Part shown: piece after piece, positions 32,600-44,054 of the stretch
Layout: the number at the start of each line of letters is the position of its first letter
How positions within the stretch are numbered: position 1 is the first letter of the stretch
Assembly (NCBI GenBank): GCA_029204225.1
Contig: CM055103.1
Coordinates: forward strand, 41,931,368 to 41,995,367
Direction of reading: 5' to 3'
Length of the DNA stretch: 64,000 bases
Origin: Diphasiastrum complanatum
Lineage: Eukaryota > Streptophyta > Lycopodiopsida > Lycopodiales > Lycopodiaceae
Notes under the pieces: model-generated
What the model was told of the DNA's origin: nothing
Databases searched by the model: none
The model's input: only the letters and a program-made list of their open reading frames with translations
Translations under genes and position numbers: made by a program

Positions 32600-33850
32600 A
32601 TAGGCTGGGGTGTCATAGGTAGTATTATGTACTACATTGGCTTGTACTTGGGGTCGGTTCTGCTAGTTTGGTTTGTTTGGTGGAGCAGATTCTCTTGGAC
32701 CTGTGAGTGCCAAGCGTTGTTGTGCAAGTGGTTGTTGTCATACTTCCTGAACTTGGACTATATTCATTTGTGCTTGTCCTCATTATGGATATTGTTGTGG
32801 CCTAGAATATTGCATATTGCATGGGTTGTACCTACAGTTTGCTGTGTTATGAGTGGTAGTATCACAAAGTATATAGTGCTGCGTTTCATAAGGACGGGGT
32901 GATGGACGCTCATTACATGTATGTGGTCCACAACATTGTGGCCACCAGGTATCTTCTCGCCTATGAATAGCATTACCAGATGGCAATTGCCTTGGCAACT
33001 AACTCTAAATAGACTTTAAGCCTTGCTGGAATTCTTTATCGATTTTCTCCATCTATTGTTGATGTTGTTGATTCATCAACTTGAATTGAGACTTCCAGAC
33101 TTGGTCTAAATCTCGGGGCTCACTTGGATGATTATCAAGGTAAATACGGTGAGCTTTTTTCTCTTTCTGGTCGCCATCATCAGACCCTTCATCTTCTTCA
33201 CGAATGGCATCGGACATAGCAGATTTAAGAGTAAAATTCTCCTCGGTAGGTTTAAGCTCTTTCCGGATGTGTCTTGGAAGGCCAACTATAAACCATATGA
33301 CCAACATTTTATCAACTGATTGTTCCTGGACTTGACTTCTGAGATGCTTGAAGCGCTTGATATAATCACGTATGCGTTCATCTTTTTTGGATTTTATATT
33401 ACTAAGGCGTACAAATGGGCTTTCTGTGAGTCTAAAAGGTTGGAAGCGTTTAATAAAATACTCTTTCAGCTCTGACCAATCTTGTCGATCATCACAATCG
33501 AGGTTAAAAAACCACTCTCGTATTTTATCTACCATGGTCATCCAAAATAGTTGGACTTTTGCATTATCAGTATATTCTCCATATACTTCGCATGCATTCT
33601 CAAAGACTTGTAAAAATCGATGAGGGTCCACATTACCGTCAAACTTCGGCAATTCCAATCGATGGGTTCGTTTATCAACTCTTGTAGTATAGTGAGCAGA
33701 TTGAATAGGTTGATCGTTAGGATTAGGTGTCCATCTGGATGGTCCAGGATCTTGATTTACCTGAGATCTAAGATGATAGAGCTTGTTCTCATCATTTGGA
33801 TGATTGGGCGGTGTGAACTCATCCATAACTTCTTCTGGTAAATTGGCCAT
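32600..33850 (-). pseudogene. Ty3/gypsy gag, 265 codons open plus decayed zinc-knuckle tail
   Basis: ATG 33850 opens 265 codons: MANLPEEVMDEF..., then RLELPKFDGNVDPHRFLQVF, MTMVDKIREWFFNL, LKEYFIKRFQPF, IKRFKHLRSQV and IVGLPRHIRKEL, the standard Retrotrans_gag fold. Past the stop at 33053, minus text to 32765 holds a CDTTTHNTANCRY remnant of a zinc knuckle. Pol is absent because the copia junction lies at about 32595. Confidence 0.75.
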
Positions 33851-35187
33851 GAGAACTAAGTGAATTTAATTCTGATTTGATTCAACTCTTTTTTGTTGTT
33901 TATTTTTTTGTATTGTTAATTTTTTTTTGAAATGCAAATAGGAGGATCTTCAATTAACAATGCAACAACATTTCAGTACAATATCTAGTGCTCGAAAACT
34001 CGTGGAGGAGGCCTCTATCTATACCCATGAGTTGGTGAATCCAATTTCATCATATTTTGGATTCCACCTCTTACAACTGAGTGAAGTCCAATCTATAAAG
34101 ATTTAAGTTCCACCTCTTACTTGATAATAGAAGGCCTCTTTATTACAAAACATAACTTAAGTTGAGAGAATCTAAATTACTAGCTCCCACAAGGCTTTCC
34201 ATCTTTTGGGAACTACCATGGGGCTCACAGAATATACATTTTTAGCCTAGCACTAATGATTCTCCATCTTGCCACAAGATATCATCAACACTTGATGACT
34301 TGGCCGTGAATGAGTGACACAATTAACCTCCATTAGCTTCATTTGCATCAGCAAACCAGCCAAGAATGCTAGTACAACTCCAATAATAAGATATTGCAAG
34401 ACAATGTAGCTAGTTTGTCCATATCTTGACAATTTGCACACATCCACATGAAATAGCTCAAACATGAGATAGAACAAGTAAATAAAACTTGAACAACACT
34501 TCCTTGCTACTCCTTTGACCTTACTTGAGTTTAAAAACTCCTGCAAAAACAAATCCATAACATCTTTGCCAATTACCCTTCCTTTGATGCTCTTGACTAG
34601 CTCCAAATTGCCACCTTTCCTTTTGTGTTCTTGAAGCCCTTTGAGACCAACCTCTTGATCTTCCTCTTGACCATCAAAGTCATTGAACACATGGCATCAG
34701 CTCACATTAATTAAGCTATCACAATCAAGAATGATCATTAGCACTTGCATTCCTCCATAGTTTCAAAACTAATTTGTAAAAATACATTTTGGAGTGATCA
34801 TTAAGATCCATTAGGTAGGTTTCCATGCATTGTTCACCTCCCTTGTGAAGATCAACCTTAAGAAGAGAAGATCTAGAGCCATGAATGCCTAGATAAGACC
34901 AAAAGAGACCAAGATCCAAGAAAGGATCCAAACTAAGCAAGAAAAACCAAAAAGAAGAAAAGAAGAACATGAAACTCACCCCAAAATCCAAGCCATTCCA
35001 CCTTTATATCATAAACTAAGCTTGACACCCTTAATAGGCTTGGATCCCCATTCCCGTTTCTTTGTTTAATCCCCTCCCCATTGGATCAAAGCCCGTTACT
35101 ACACACGACTACTCACCATGTTGGAGATCCAAAATCCCCTCTTTGCCCTCTTGATCCTACCGATTAGGGAGGCACGGGGGTGCAACA
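33851..35187. repeat. Probable gypsy LTR or leader sequence
   Basis: No coding content recognised. The right end (...CGGGGGTGCAACA, 35187) abuts a tRNA-Asp-type primer site on plus, so at least the last several hundred bases look like a plus-strand LTR. A minus TATA-like GATATAAAGG at about 35003-35012 is also present, so orientation is not settled. Confidence 0.35.
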
Positions 35188-35189
35188 TT

Positions 35190-35224
35190 TTTTTGGCAAC
35201 GTTGTTGGGGAGACGGTGCTAAGT
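35190..35224 (+). other. Gypsy primer-site/leader motif (Tat/Athila type)
   Basis: TTTGGCAACGTTGTTGGGGAGACGG resembles the plant Tat/Athila motif TTGGCGCCGTTGCCGGGGA, then GGTGCTAAG. No gag follows. The internal region is lost and copia LTR sequence begins within about 300 bp. Confidence 0.5.
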
Positions 35225-35459
35225 AGATTTAGAAATGGATTTTTGTTTGCATTTCTTTGTCATTTTTTTTCTTTTTTGACAGGTTTATTACTCATCCTTG
35301 TGGATTATTTTGAGTTTCTATTGTCTTTTTTACTCGCCACGTTTCTAAAGAGAGGAGCATGTTGGAAAGAGGTGATAATGCAATATCGACAAATCAAAGC
35401 TTGTGAACGATTTATCGAGTGCAGCGGAATGAGCCTGCTTTCCTAATGCATGACTACGC

Positions 35460-36126
35460 ATATCAATATTGAACAAAACATAATGACAAGAATCATGTTC
35501 AATCTTTTAGCAACTAGCTTTGAAATTATCATAGCTAAAGTGATTATGTAGCCAAACAATGAAGAATTGAATTATCAGACAAAAGCAATATGAGATCACA
35601 GAGATTTTGACATAATACTGAATGCTATAAAAGATAGATTGATTCAGTAAAATGATGAGCACGAGACGATTGCGGATAGAAAACGTGTACTCTAAGCTCT
35701 GAAACTCTGTCTGATTTGCACTTTTGCTGGTAAGTAGTAAGCGCTAATAGGAAAACTCTAAAAGAACTCTAAGAACAGAGCTAGAATGCTCAAGAGTGTT
35801 CAAGCTTGAAAGCTTGAAAGAGCTGCTATCATGATACTTCAATGCATTGCATCAATGAATGATAAATGTATGATTAGCTATTTATACTAAGCAAATGCGG
35901 CTAGTCCATAAGAACAGCTGATTAGGTCGTAAGTTATAGTTGGCCGTAGTGAGCTGGCATTCACGATTTAGTACTTCCTGGAAATTCACTTGTAGAATCC
36001 ACCTATGAGCGATTTTTGTGTACTGCTATAGACTGTGTAGAAACATGCATAAAACTGCAGATCTAGGTAATAAGTGGATGAAGATTAAAAGAACTATTAG
36101 TCGAAAATCAGAAGAATAATCCAACA
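35460..36126 (-). repeat. Copia 3' LTR, minus strand
   Basis: On minus, CAGATTAAGGGGGAG (polypurine tract, 36127-36140) is followed by TGTTGGATTATTC, an LTR start at 36126. The lower-coordinate end of the LTR could not be fixed. Confidence 0.6.
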
Positions 36127-36133
36127 CTCCCCC

Positions 36134-37420
36134 TTAATCTGAATCCATAAATGCTTTGAACTTCAAACTTAGTTCTGCACAAAATTTCTTGTGTGCATCC
36201 GAGCTTGATGCTTTAGTAAAAATATTTGCTATCATATTTTTTGTTGTATGCCTATGACTCGATTTAAAGGAAATCCTAGCCTGCTTTCCAAATAGAAGAT
36301 TTATAGAAAGTTTAGGAACATACAAAAAATTTGATAGTAGTTTGAATTAATCATGCTAAAATTTCAATCTCACAATACCTTCACCTTCGATAGTGTGAGT
36401 GCTATTGTTGCCAAGATGAACGTATCTTATTGTTTTGTAAGACGTATAGGAGTGAAAATGCTTACAATGATCGGTCATATGTTGAGTAGCTCTAGAATCC
36501 AGAAACCAAGAATTATCCAATAGTGCTTTTTGGTCTTTAACCATAAATGCTCCTTCGTCCATGTCGATGTCGAGAGGTGTTGTGACTGCATTCACATGTT
36601 GATCTGGTTGCTTACTGGCGTTCTTAGATTTGAGAACCTTGCAATTATGGATCTCATGATTAGTGCGCTTGCAATACTTACAGAACATCTTCTTCTTCGA
36701 CTGTGTATTTGATAATTGTTCTTGACTTTGAGTCGGTTTTTTATTTGATGCGAACTGCCTTAGAGCTTTTCTACTTCTGTCATCTTGAGCTTTTGTTGAC
36801 ATATAGAACTTGAGATGATGAAGTCGACGAAGCATCTTGACTTCTTCAATTATCTTTTTGCAACAACATAGTGATAACTCTGGTAAGAGTCAAATCTGAG
36901 TGTGTCTTTATGATCATCACCCAGTTCTCATCTGTATAGGACAAGCTTGAAAGCAATGTCATAATTGCATTTTAACGTTTATGACTGATCCGACAGCGGC
37001 CATCTGTTGCAAGAGATTCTTAAACAGGTTAACATGATCTGAATTGAATCTCCATTTGACATCTTGAGCATGAAAAATTTCCTTCGTAGATGTAACTTAG
37101 AAGTTATGTCCTTCACATCATATAGTGACTTCAGAATGTCCCATACTTGTTTCGAAGTTTGAACTTCAGATGTGTGGCCAATCTGAGTATCTGATATATT
37201 GAGAATAATAAGCGCGAAAGCTTTAGCATTCTTCGACTTCCAATTTGAGTCGGTTGTATCGTCTTCAGGCTTCTCTTCTGTACCTGTGATAACATCCCAC
37301 AACTCATAGGCGATTGGCAAGGTCTTCGTCTTAAATTTTCACAAGAAGTAATTGGATCCATTCAGCTTGTCTATGATAAGACCAGCTTTACTTTGAGAAT
37401 CCATCTGGAACTTTAGTCTG
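36134..37420 (-). pseudogene. Copia gag-protease plus RNase H tail, pol deleted
   Basis: Minus order: gag start MDSQSKAGLIIDKLNGSNYF with a stop at YFL*KF, PIAYELWDVITGTEEKPED (36979-37410). Then the zinc knuckle CKYCKRTNHEIHNC and protease DNSWFLDSRATQHMT...VHLGNNSTHTIEGEG (36356-36835). The jump is direct to the RNase H tail KNMIANIFTKASSSDAHKKF (36134-36325). Integrase, reverse transcriptase and most of RNase H are deleted. Upstream, at 37437, a gypsy LTR abuts the gag leader. Confidence 0.75.
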
Positions 37421-37436
37421 TCGATATGTTAGGAAT

Positions 37437-38523
37437 TTTTCCGACAGGGGGTTGGTCCCTCCAGAAATCCCCAGCGAGGGAAAGGGCCCACACTAGCCTT
37501 ATGCGAATGGTTGGGGTCAATTACTGCTTCCAACCCTGGGGTCGTCCTAGTCACCCCATACTCCCCAATCAATGAGAGTTTCTAGGCTCTCAAAAGTATG
37601 ATTGCAGGGAGAGGTTGCTATCTTCACTTGATTTCTAGGTACAGACTCTGATTCTTAGATCGTCCGTACTTGAATATGGGGACTAGTAATAGAATCATTA
37701 GCAAGACTTTCATTGGGAGTTTCTAAGACCAATTCAGGGTGTTGAAACCATACTCTTCTAGGATCATTCACTAGATTTCCACTATCATTGTTAGATGTTA
37801 CAGATGAGTGTACTGGTGGCACAAAGATTGGGGTTTGTGTAAGAGCTTGTGTTATTTCTGCGTATCGAGTGGAGGTAGCGTCTATCAAATGCCAATACCC
37901 ATCAATCACAAGCTGGTATACCTATATATAACTATGTTCTCCACAGTGTTGAACCCTCATCAAACTATCACCAGGAAGTAGGTTATGATGAAACTCTGGG
38001 GTGTAGAATTGGTATCGTAATATTCCTCTTCTGTACATTTGGCACACATCGTCAAGTGATGGCAGGAGTTGATACTCAACTCTACTCATCTGTAACTGTC
38101 CATTTTTGTTTTCTATGGTTTTTAATCAAAGCATTTCCTTTAGAGACAGCCCCTAACCTCATGTGTTTGGCGTCATGCTCTCTAGGGTGGTTTTGCACTC
38201 ATGGTCCTTATTAGACGAATATACTTCTTTAAGGCCTATATAAGATTCACCTGTTGATTCTATGCTCTGTGTCTGTGGGGTGCAAGTTATACGTACCGCT
38301 CTGTTTGATGAGTGGTATTATTTTGTCATCTAACAGGTCTAGGTGTTTCGCTAGACATTTCCAATAGTGGGTGTGACTAGTGAGACTTAACCAAAGCGAC
38401 ATATTTCGGCCACATTTGGTGGACTACCCGCTCTTGTATCTCAAAGAGGTCGAGCCCAATATTTAAGTTAGCAACTTCATATAACATAGTAATGACATGC
38501 TTGCTCAACTTCGCTTGTCATAA
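37437..38523 (-). repeat. 3' LTR of the gypsy element
   Basis: About 1.09 kb, matching 42812-43907 nearly base for base, with small differences throughout and no large gap. Abuts copia gag leader at 37436. Confidence 0.8.
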
Positions 38524-39596
38524 CTTTCTTCATGAAGGATGGATACTTGTGCCTGGATATCATCCCATTTCCTTCTAGACTCATACTCAGAAATGTACTC
38601 CTCATTTTTCAAGAGATGGTATTTAGCTTGACAATTGTCAATGGAGGTAGCGATGGAGCAGAGGTTCCTATCGAACCCCTTGATAGTATTTTTCTCAGAA
38701 AGGCCCTGAATGTAGTTTTATAGGCCATTTATAAGGCCACAAACTTTTTCCTAGCCTCATTAAGGATGGGCTGGGCCCCACTTCTAAGCGGTCCGACACT
38801 TTTTGCTCGGATTTCAGCAACTGTTCATCCTTCAAAGAAGTAGTGATGTCTCAAATTTGTTATTTCAACGCATGTAAAACTACCGTGTGGAAACTTTTGC
38901 TTCTCTCATTTGTCATGCTTCTGAATTCTTCACTGTTTTGTCGGTTTCCAGTGCCTTATCCATTGGGTAATGGAATCATTCCCCATCCACTGTTTCTATT
39001 TCCAATATTTCTCTCTCAATCCCCCCAATTTTATGCTCCTATACAATCATTCATGCCCATAGGAGTATTTAGATGTGACCAATGCAACTCTGAATTATGC
39101 AGAGATGCAATGAAAATGAATGCATGGAAAACTGAGACTTGCAGCAAATGCTCATCACACTATGTCTAGTATGTGATGCATAATAGTGAGCTGAGTGGTT
39201 ATAGTGCATTCCTGCACATTTCTGTTTGTCTGTATTTCAATTCCTCGGTGTAATTGGGGTCCACTTCAGGCACATCTACAAGGGCTAGGTCGGCGCCTTC
39301 CAAGAACTTGAAATAGAACATTTCATTCAGGGTTTTGCGTTCCTTGGAGGACTTATCACGTACCCGCAAGTATAGTACTAGGCTCCTAGTTCCATTAGCT
39401 CATTGGAGTTGTACCACCATTTAGCAAGGTGAACTTTGGTGGGTTTTCACTTAGGACCCCAAGGTTGTAGTAACCATCTCTGTAGGCAGCAGTCTAATAA
39501 TGTCAACTTTGTGGTGTGTGGCAACAACCGAGAATCTACATAAACTTTCACAAGAGTCCTTGTAGTTTTCAAAGTTACATGGGATGAGTGTCTGAG
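38524..39596. other. Internal gypsy sequence without open frame
   Basis: Lies between the coiled-coil-like remnant and the 3' LTR. All minus frames are interrupted. A plus frame at 38843-39169 (108 codons) looks like chance. Confidence 0.35.
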
Positions 39597-40085
39597 CTAA
39601 GAACTAGTGGATGGCCGCGGCTCAAAGACCTGATCATCTAGTGGAAATTCCATGGGAGGCAAATGCAAAGAATAGGCGTCGAAATTTTTGTAGAACAGGC
39701 TATGTGACAGAATCTCCTTTCTGTGCACTGGATAAGCGGGTAGAGGGTCACGGGAACTCTGCGGTCTGACTGGCCCCTTTGTTGTCTCTTGTCTCTGACA
39801 CTCATGCAACTACCTAGCTAGCGTAGTTGTGGTAGTTTCGGTTGCAGCTAGTTTTACTTTGGTGTTGGCTATGATTTTTTCTTGTCTTTTGTACTCCTCC
39901 CTATGGCTTATATGTTTCCTGTCACTAGTGTCCTTGAGTTCAATGTACTTTCGTTTCCAAGAGTCTCGCTCCTTTTTGGCATTGCTTAGCTCATTAGTAG
40001 CTCTGATTTGAAGGTTTTGGACATTTTTGAGTTCTTGCTTTAAGTTGTGGATTTCTTGGGCGTCTGAAAAGTATTACAGCCATTG
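39597..40085 (-). pseudogene. Coiled-coil-like ORF remnant in the 3' part of the gypsy element
   Basis: Minus text NELSNAKKERDSWKRKYIEL and HREEYKRQEKIIANTKVKLA (about 39820-40010) has heptad-like charge spacing. After one stop it continues as LHECQRQETTKGPVRPQSSR to 39597. It lies 3' of pol, where some plant gypsy elements carry an extra ORF, but it could be a displaced gag-type coiled coil. No membrane segment is seen. Confidence 0.4.
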
Positions 40086-40259
40086 CCTCACTTGATTTCT
40101 TAGGTTTTTGATGAACAAAACACCTCATCTCCTCTAATAGTCATGTCTTGGTGAACAAGATTTCTCGTGTTGCTTTAGAAGTTGGTTGGGACAATGCAGT
40201 GGTGTTAACAACATGTAGTATATTTTCCCAATTCATAATTTTTTTTTCTTTTATATGAT

Positions 40260-41260
40260 TCACTGTATCTCAGCCAAGCTGAAACTCGAAAAATACCAGA
40301 ACCTCAAAAAATTGAAAAAAGGTGAAAAATTCGAAGTGAAAACTGGAAAAATGAACTCAAAAAGATCTTGAAACACCTCGAAAAATTCAGAAACTCTCGC
40401 GTCGAAAAAATTTCGAAACCACTCAAAGATTATGGAAACTCTCGCCTCGAACAAATCTTGAATAGTCTCGAAAATTCGGAAAAATCTCGAAACCACTCGA
40501 AAAGATCTCGAAACTCTCGCCTCGAAAAAATCTTGAATAGTCTCGAAAATTCGGAAAAATCTCAAAACCACTCGAAAAGATCTCGAAACTCTCGTCTCGA
40601 AAAAATCTCGAATAGTCTTGAAAAGAGTCTGAAAAACTTGAAAACTCGAAAAATTCGCGAAAATTTGAGACTGAAACTTTGGAAAATACTCAAAAAATTT
40701 GCGAAAATACTTGAAAACTCAAAAAATTTGCAAAATTTGCGAAAATTCGAAAAACTCGAAGAACTCAAAAAATTCGCGAAAAATTGTGAAAATCGCGAAA
40801 AATTCGAGACTATGAAAATTTTAAAAATACTCAAAAAATTTGCAAGTCTCGAAATTTGAAAAACCTTGAAAATTTCAAAAATTCTGAAAATTCTCGAAAA
40901 TTGCGAAAGACTCAAAAAATTCGCGAAAATTGCAAAAATTTCAAAAAATTTGAGAGACTGAAAATTTTGAAAATACTCAAAAAAATCGCGAAAATCTCTG
41001 AAAATCCTGAAATGCCGAAAAATTTCGAAAATCTCAAAGAACTCTCGAAAAATTCACGAAAGTCTCGAAAATCTCGAAAAATTCGAAAATCTCGAAAAAC
41101 TGAAAAAACTTCTGAAAAACTCAAAAAATTCGAGAAAATTCGAGAGACTCGAAAAAGTCCAGAAACTTGAAAATCTCAAAAAAAAAAAAAAAAAATCTCA
41201 AAAATACTCGAAAAATTCGTGAAAATTCTGAAAAACTCAAAAAATCGAGCTGTTTTTTTT
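40260..41260. repeat. CTCGAAAA-rich satellite with a 75-bp higher-order repeat
   Basis: About 1 kb built from degenerate CTCGAAAA/TTCGAAAA words. Within it a 75-bp unit is repeated (CTCGYCTCGA at 40441, 40516 and 40591), plus a shortened unit before it. Because 75 is a multiple of three, one plus frame stays open for 163 codons (40368-40859), repeating NSRLEKILNSLENSEKS. I treat that frame as a by-product of the repeat. Confidence 0.85.
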
Positions 41261-41829
41261 TTTTCATTTTTTTTTCTTTCCAATTTTTTTTTCATAACAT
41301 ACAAAATGAAAGAGAAATTCACCAAACAACAAGATTAGCAAAGTAGAAAATGAACAAATGAAAATGAAACATAAACTTCCTATTTTTCTTTATCCCATAG
41401 GTAAAATCAAGGATAAAGGTGTACACGCTTGTCATTATATCGTCTACCCAACATCGATCTTGTTATCAAGAAATTCATCTTGTGCTTCAATCCTACTCTG
41501 TGACTCAGTATTTCTTTTTCTATTTCTTTTTAGCACATCCGGTCGTTCACGTACATGATAAAGGTTTAAATCTCTATCTGACACCAACCAATGATGACGA
41601 TCATGGTACGTCAACTGCTTGTAATTTTTTTTTCAAAATTGTCAGATATATCGCTTATGCCATAAGGTTCATCACCATTGTTTTTAGATATATCCACATT
41701 AGGGAGAAGAACACGCATTTGGTCATCTTGGATGTGTGTTTGGGGACAAACCTTTCTTGGGCCAGGGGGTTACCATGTCGCAATAATTTTTTCCTGCTCA
41801 GATTTCTCTTTCAATAACCCAGTCATAGG

Positions 41830-42720
41830 ATAAGTTATTGAGGCATAGGCCATCACATAGTTCCTATAGTAGCTAGTCCCTCCTAAGAAAGGTTGTAATT
41901 AAGTCACGGTAGAGGGTGACATAATGGCTAAAAGCATCGCGATCTTTTCTGGATCGGTGGCTATACCATAACGACTGATAACATGTCCTAATAGCAGACC
42001 ATAGGGTACTCCGAATATACACTTGTTGGCATTCAGGGCTATATAAGTAGTAGCACACTTCTGAAAACATTTTTCAAGTATTGCTAAATGCTCTTTAACA
42101 GAAGATGTTCCACATAAATCATCCATAAAGATTTTCATGTTTCTATCCAAGATATCTTCAAAATTTTCATTCATAAACCTTTGATATGTGGTTGGAGCAT
42201 TTGATAAACCAAAAGGCATAACGTGATAGGTGAAAACTCCAAAGGTGGTGGTGAAAGTGGTCTTTAGCTTATCTTCTTCTACAATATTGGGCTATTTGGT
42301 TATATCTAGCAAAACAGTCCATGAAAGAGTAGATTTCTCTTCTGGCCAATTCTTCTAGCACTTGGCCTATAAAAGGTAGTGGATAATAGTCTTTTCTCAT
42401 GTGCTTGTTTAGTTGCTTATAGTCGACACAGACTCGAAATTGAGTAGAATTCTTTTTTGGTCGTGGGACTATCGGTGAACACCATTCCTATTGTCCACAG
42501 GAAAGATCAATCCAGTTCCTTTCAATCGTTCTAACTCTTTCAATAATCATTCTTTCATGTGAAATGACAACCTTTGTTGTTTCTGCCTAATGGGTTTAGC
42601 ATCAGGTTTCAAGGGTATAGTATGCTTCACTAAATCTGAAGGTATTCCTTTCAGATATGAATAATTCCAAGCAAATATGTAATGATATTTCTTGCACAAG
42701 TCCTCATAGGTTTTCTAATC
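41830..42720 (-). pseudogene. Gypsy reverse transcriptase
   Basis: Minus text: KGIPSDLVKHTIPLKPDAKP (about 42600-42660), then after frame breaks MPFGLSNAPTTYQRFMN (42219), KIFMDDLCGTSSVKEHLAIL and NANKCIFGVPYGLLLGHVIS. The catalytic box reads FMDDL, where gypsy has Y/F-x-DD. RNase H start text (about 41840-41890) follows and then fades. Stops and frameshifts make it inactive. Confidence 0.8.
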
Positions 42721-42795
42721 CACACAATCAAGGTCATAAGATGAAGCCATACTTATCTCTAGTTCATATCAGAAGGTTGCATCCAACAAATTTCA

Positions 42796-42810
42796 CGTCA
42801 GGTTCACCAA
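42796..42810 (-). other. Primer-binding-like site after the 5' LTR
   Basis: Minus TGGTGAACCTGACGT begins one base after the LTR end ...CCTAACA. It is not an initiator-tRNA site. The matching tRNA was not identified. Confidence 0.4.
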
Positions 42811-42811
42811 T

Positions 42812-43907
42812 GTTAGGGATTTTTCCGACAGGGGATTGGTCCCGCCAGAAAGCCCCAGTGAGGGAAAGGCCCCACACTGCCCTTACGCGAATGACTACGG
42901 TCAATTACCGCTTCCAACCCTGGGGGTCATCCTAGTCACCCCGTACTCCCCAATCAATGAGAGTTTTGAAGCTCTCAGAAGTATGATTGCAGGGAGAGGT
43001 TGCTATCTTCACTTGGTTTCTAGGTACAGACTCTTATTCTTAGATCGTCCGTACTTGCATATGGGGACTAGTAACAGAATCATTAGCAAGGATTTCACTG
43101 GGAGTTTCTAAAACCAATTCAGGGTGTTGAATCGTACTCTTCTAGGATCATTCACTAGATTTCTGCTGTCACTGTTAGATGCTACATGTGAGTGTACTAG
43201 TGGCACAAAGATTGGAGTTTGTGTAAGAGCTTGTGATATTTCTGCGTATCGAGTGGAGGTAGCGTCTATTAGATGCCAATACCCATCAATCACAAGCTCA
43301 TATACCTCTATATAACTATGTTCTCCACATTGCTGAACCCTAATCAAACTATCACCGGGAAGTAGGTTATAATGAAACTCTGGGGTGTAGAAGTGGTATC
43401 GTAATATTCCTCTTCTGTACATTTGGCACACATCGCCGAGTGACGACAGGAGTTGATACTCAACTCTACTCATATGTAACTGTCCATTTTTGTTTTCTAT
43501 GGTTTTTTATCAAAGCATTTCCCTTAGAGACAGCCCCTAACCTCATGTGTTTGGCGTCATGCTCTCTAGGGTGGTTTTTCACTCAAAGGTCCTTATTTGA
43601 CGAATATACTTCTTTAGGGCCTATATAAGATTCACTCGTTGATTCTATGCTCTGTATCTCTGGGCTGCAAGTTATACGTACCGCTCTGTTTGATGAGTGG
43701 TAGTATTTCTCCGTCTGTCAGATCTAGGTGTTTCGCTAGACATTTCCAACAGTGGGTGTGACTAGTGAGACTTAACCAAAGCGACTATTTCGGCCACATT
43801 TGGTGGACTGTTCGCTCTTGTATTTCAAAGAGGTCGAGCCCAGTATTTAAGTTAGCAACTTCATATAATATAGTAATGACATGCTTGCTCAACTTTGCTT
43901 GTCATAA
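42812..43907 (-). repeat. 5' LTR of the gypsy element
   Basis: About 1.1 kb direct repeat of 37437-38523. On minus it starts near TTATGACAAGC and ends TCCCTAACA. Confidence 0.8.
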
Positions 43908-44054
43908 CAACCATCAATAACACATGAGAATTGAGTAGTACCAACTGAATATTTTCTTCCGTTAATGCATATCATCATGTTCTACATACTTCGGCAAAGC
44001 TACACACTTGTTAACTCAAGTGGATATGAAATAACAAGTACGTGTTTCTAAACA

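Larger units (their letters stand above)
37437..43907 (-). mobile_element. Ty3/gypsy element with paired LTRs and an internal satellite
   Basis: Two highly similar direct repeats, 37437-38523 and about 42812-43907, end TGTTAGG.ATTTTTCCGACAG on plus (LTR 3' ends on minus). After the 5' LTR comes a TGGTGAACCTGACG primer-like site, then immediately reverse transcriptase, so gag and protease are gone. The order on minus is LTR, RT, partial RNase H, CTCGAAAA satellite, coiled-coil-like ORF remnants, LTR. No target duplication was found. Confidence 0.75.

Noticed and set aside
32590-32902. Hydrophobic tail of the 333-codon ORF (32600-32902) as a membrane protein
   Set aside because: It is read-through of copia RNase H into antisense gypsy gag past the junction at about 32595.
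40368-41170. 163- and 104-codon Lys/Glu/Asn/Ser-rich plus ORFs
   Set aside because: Produced by the CTCGAAAA satellite with a period divisible by three. Antisense to the host element and no natural start context.
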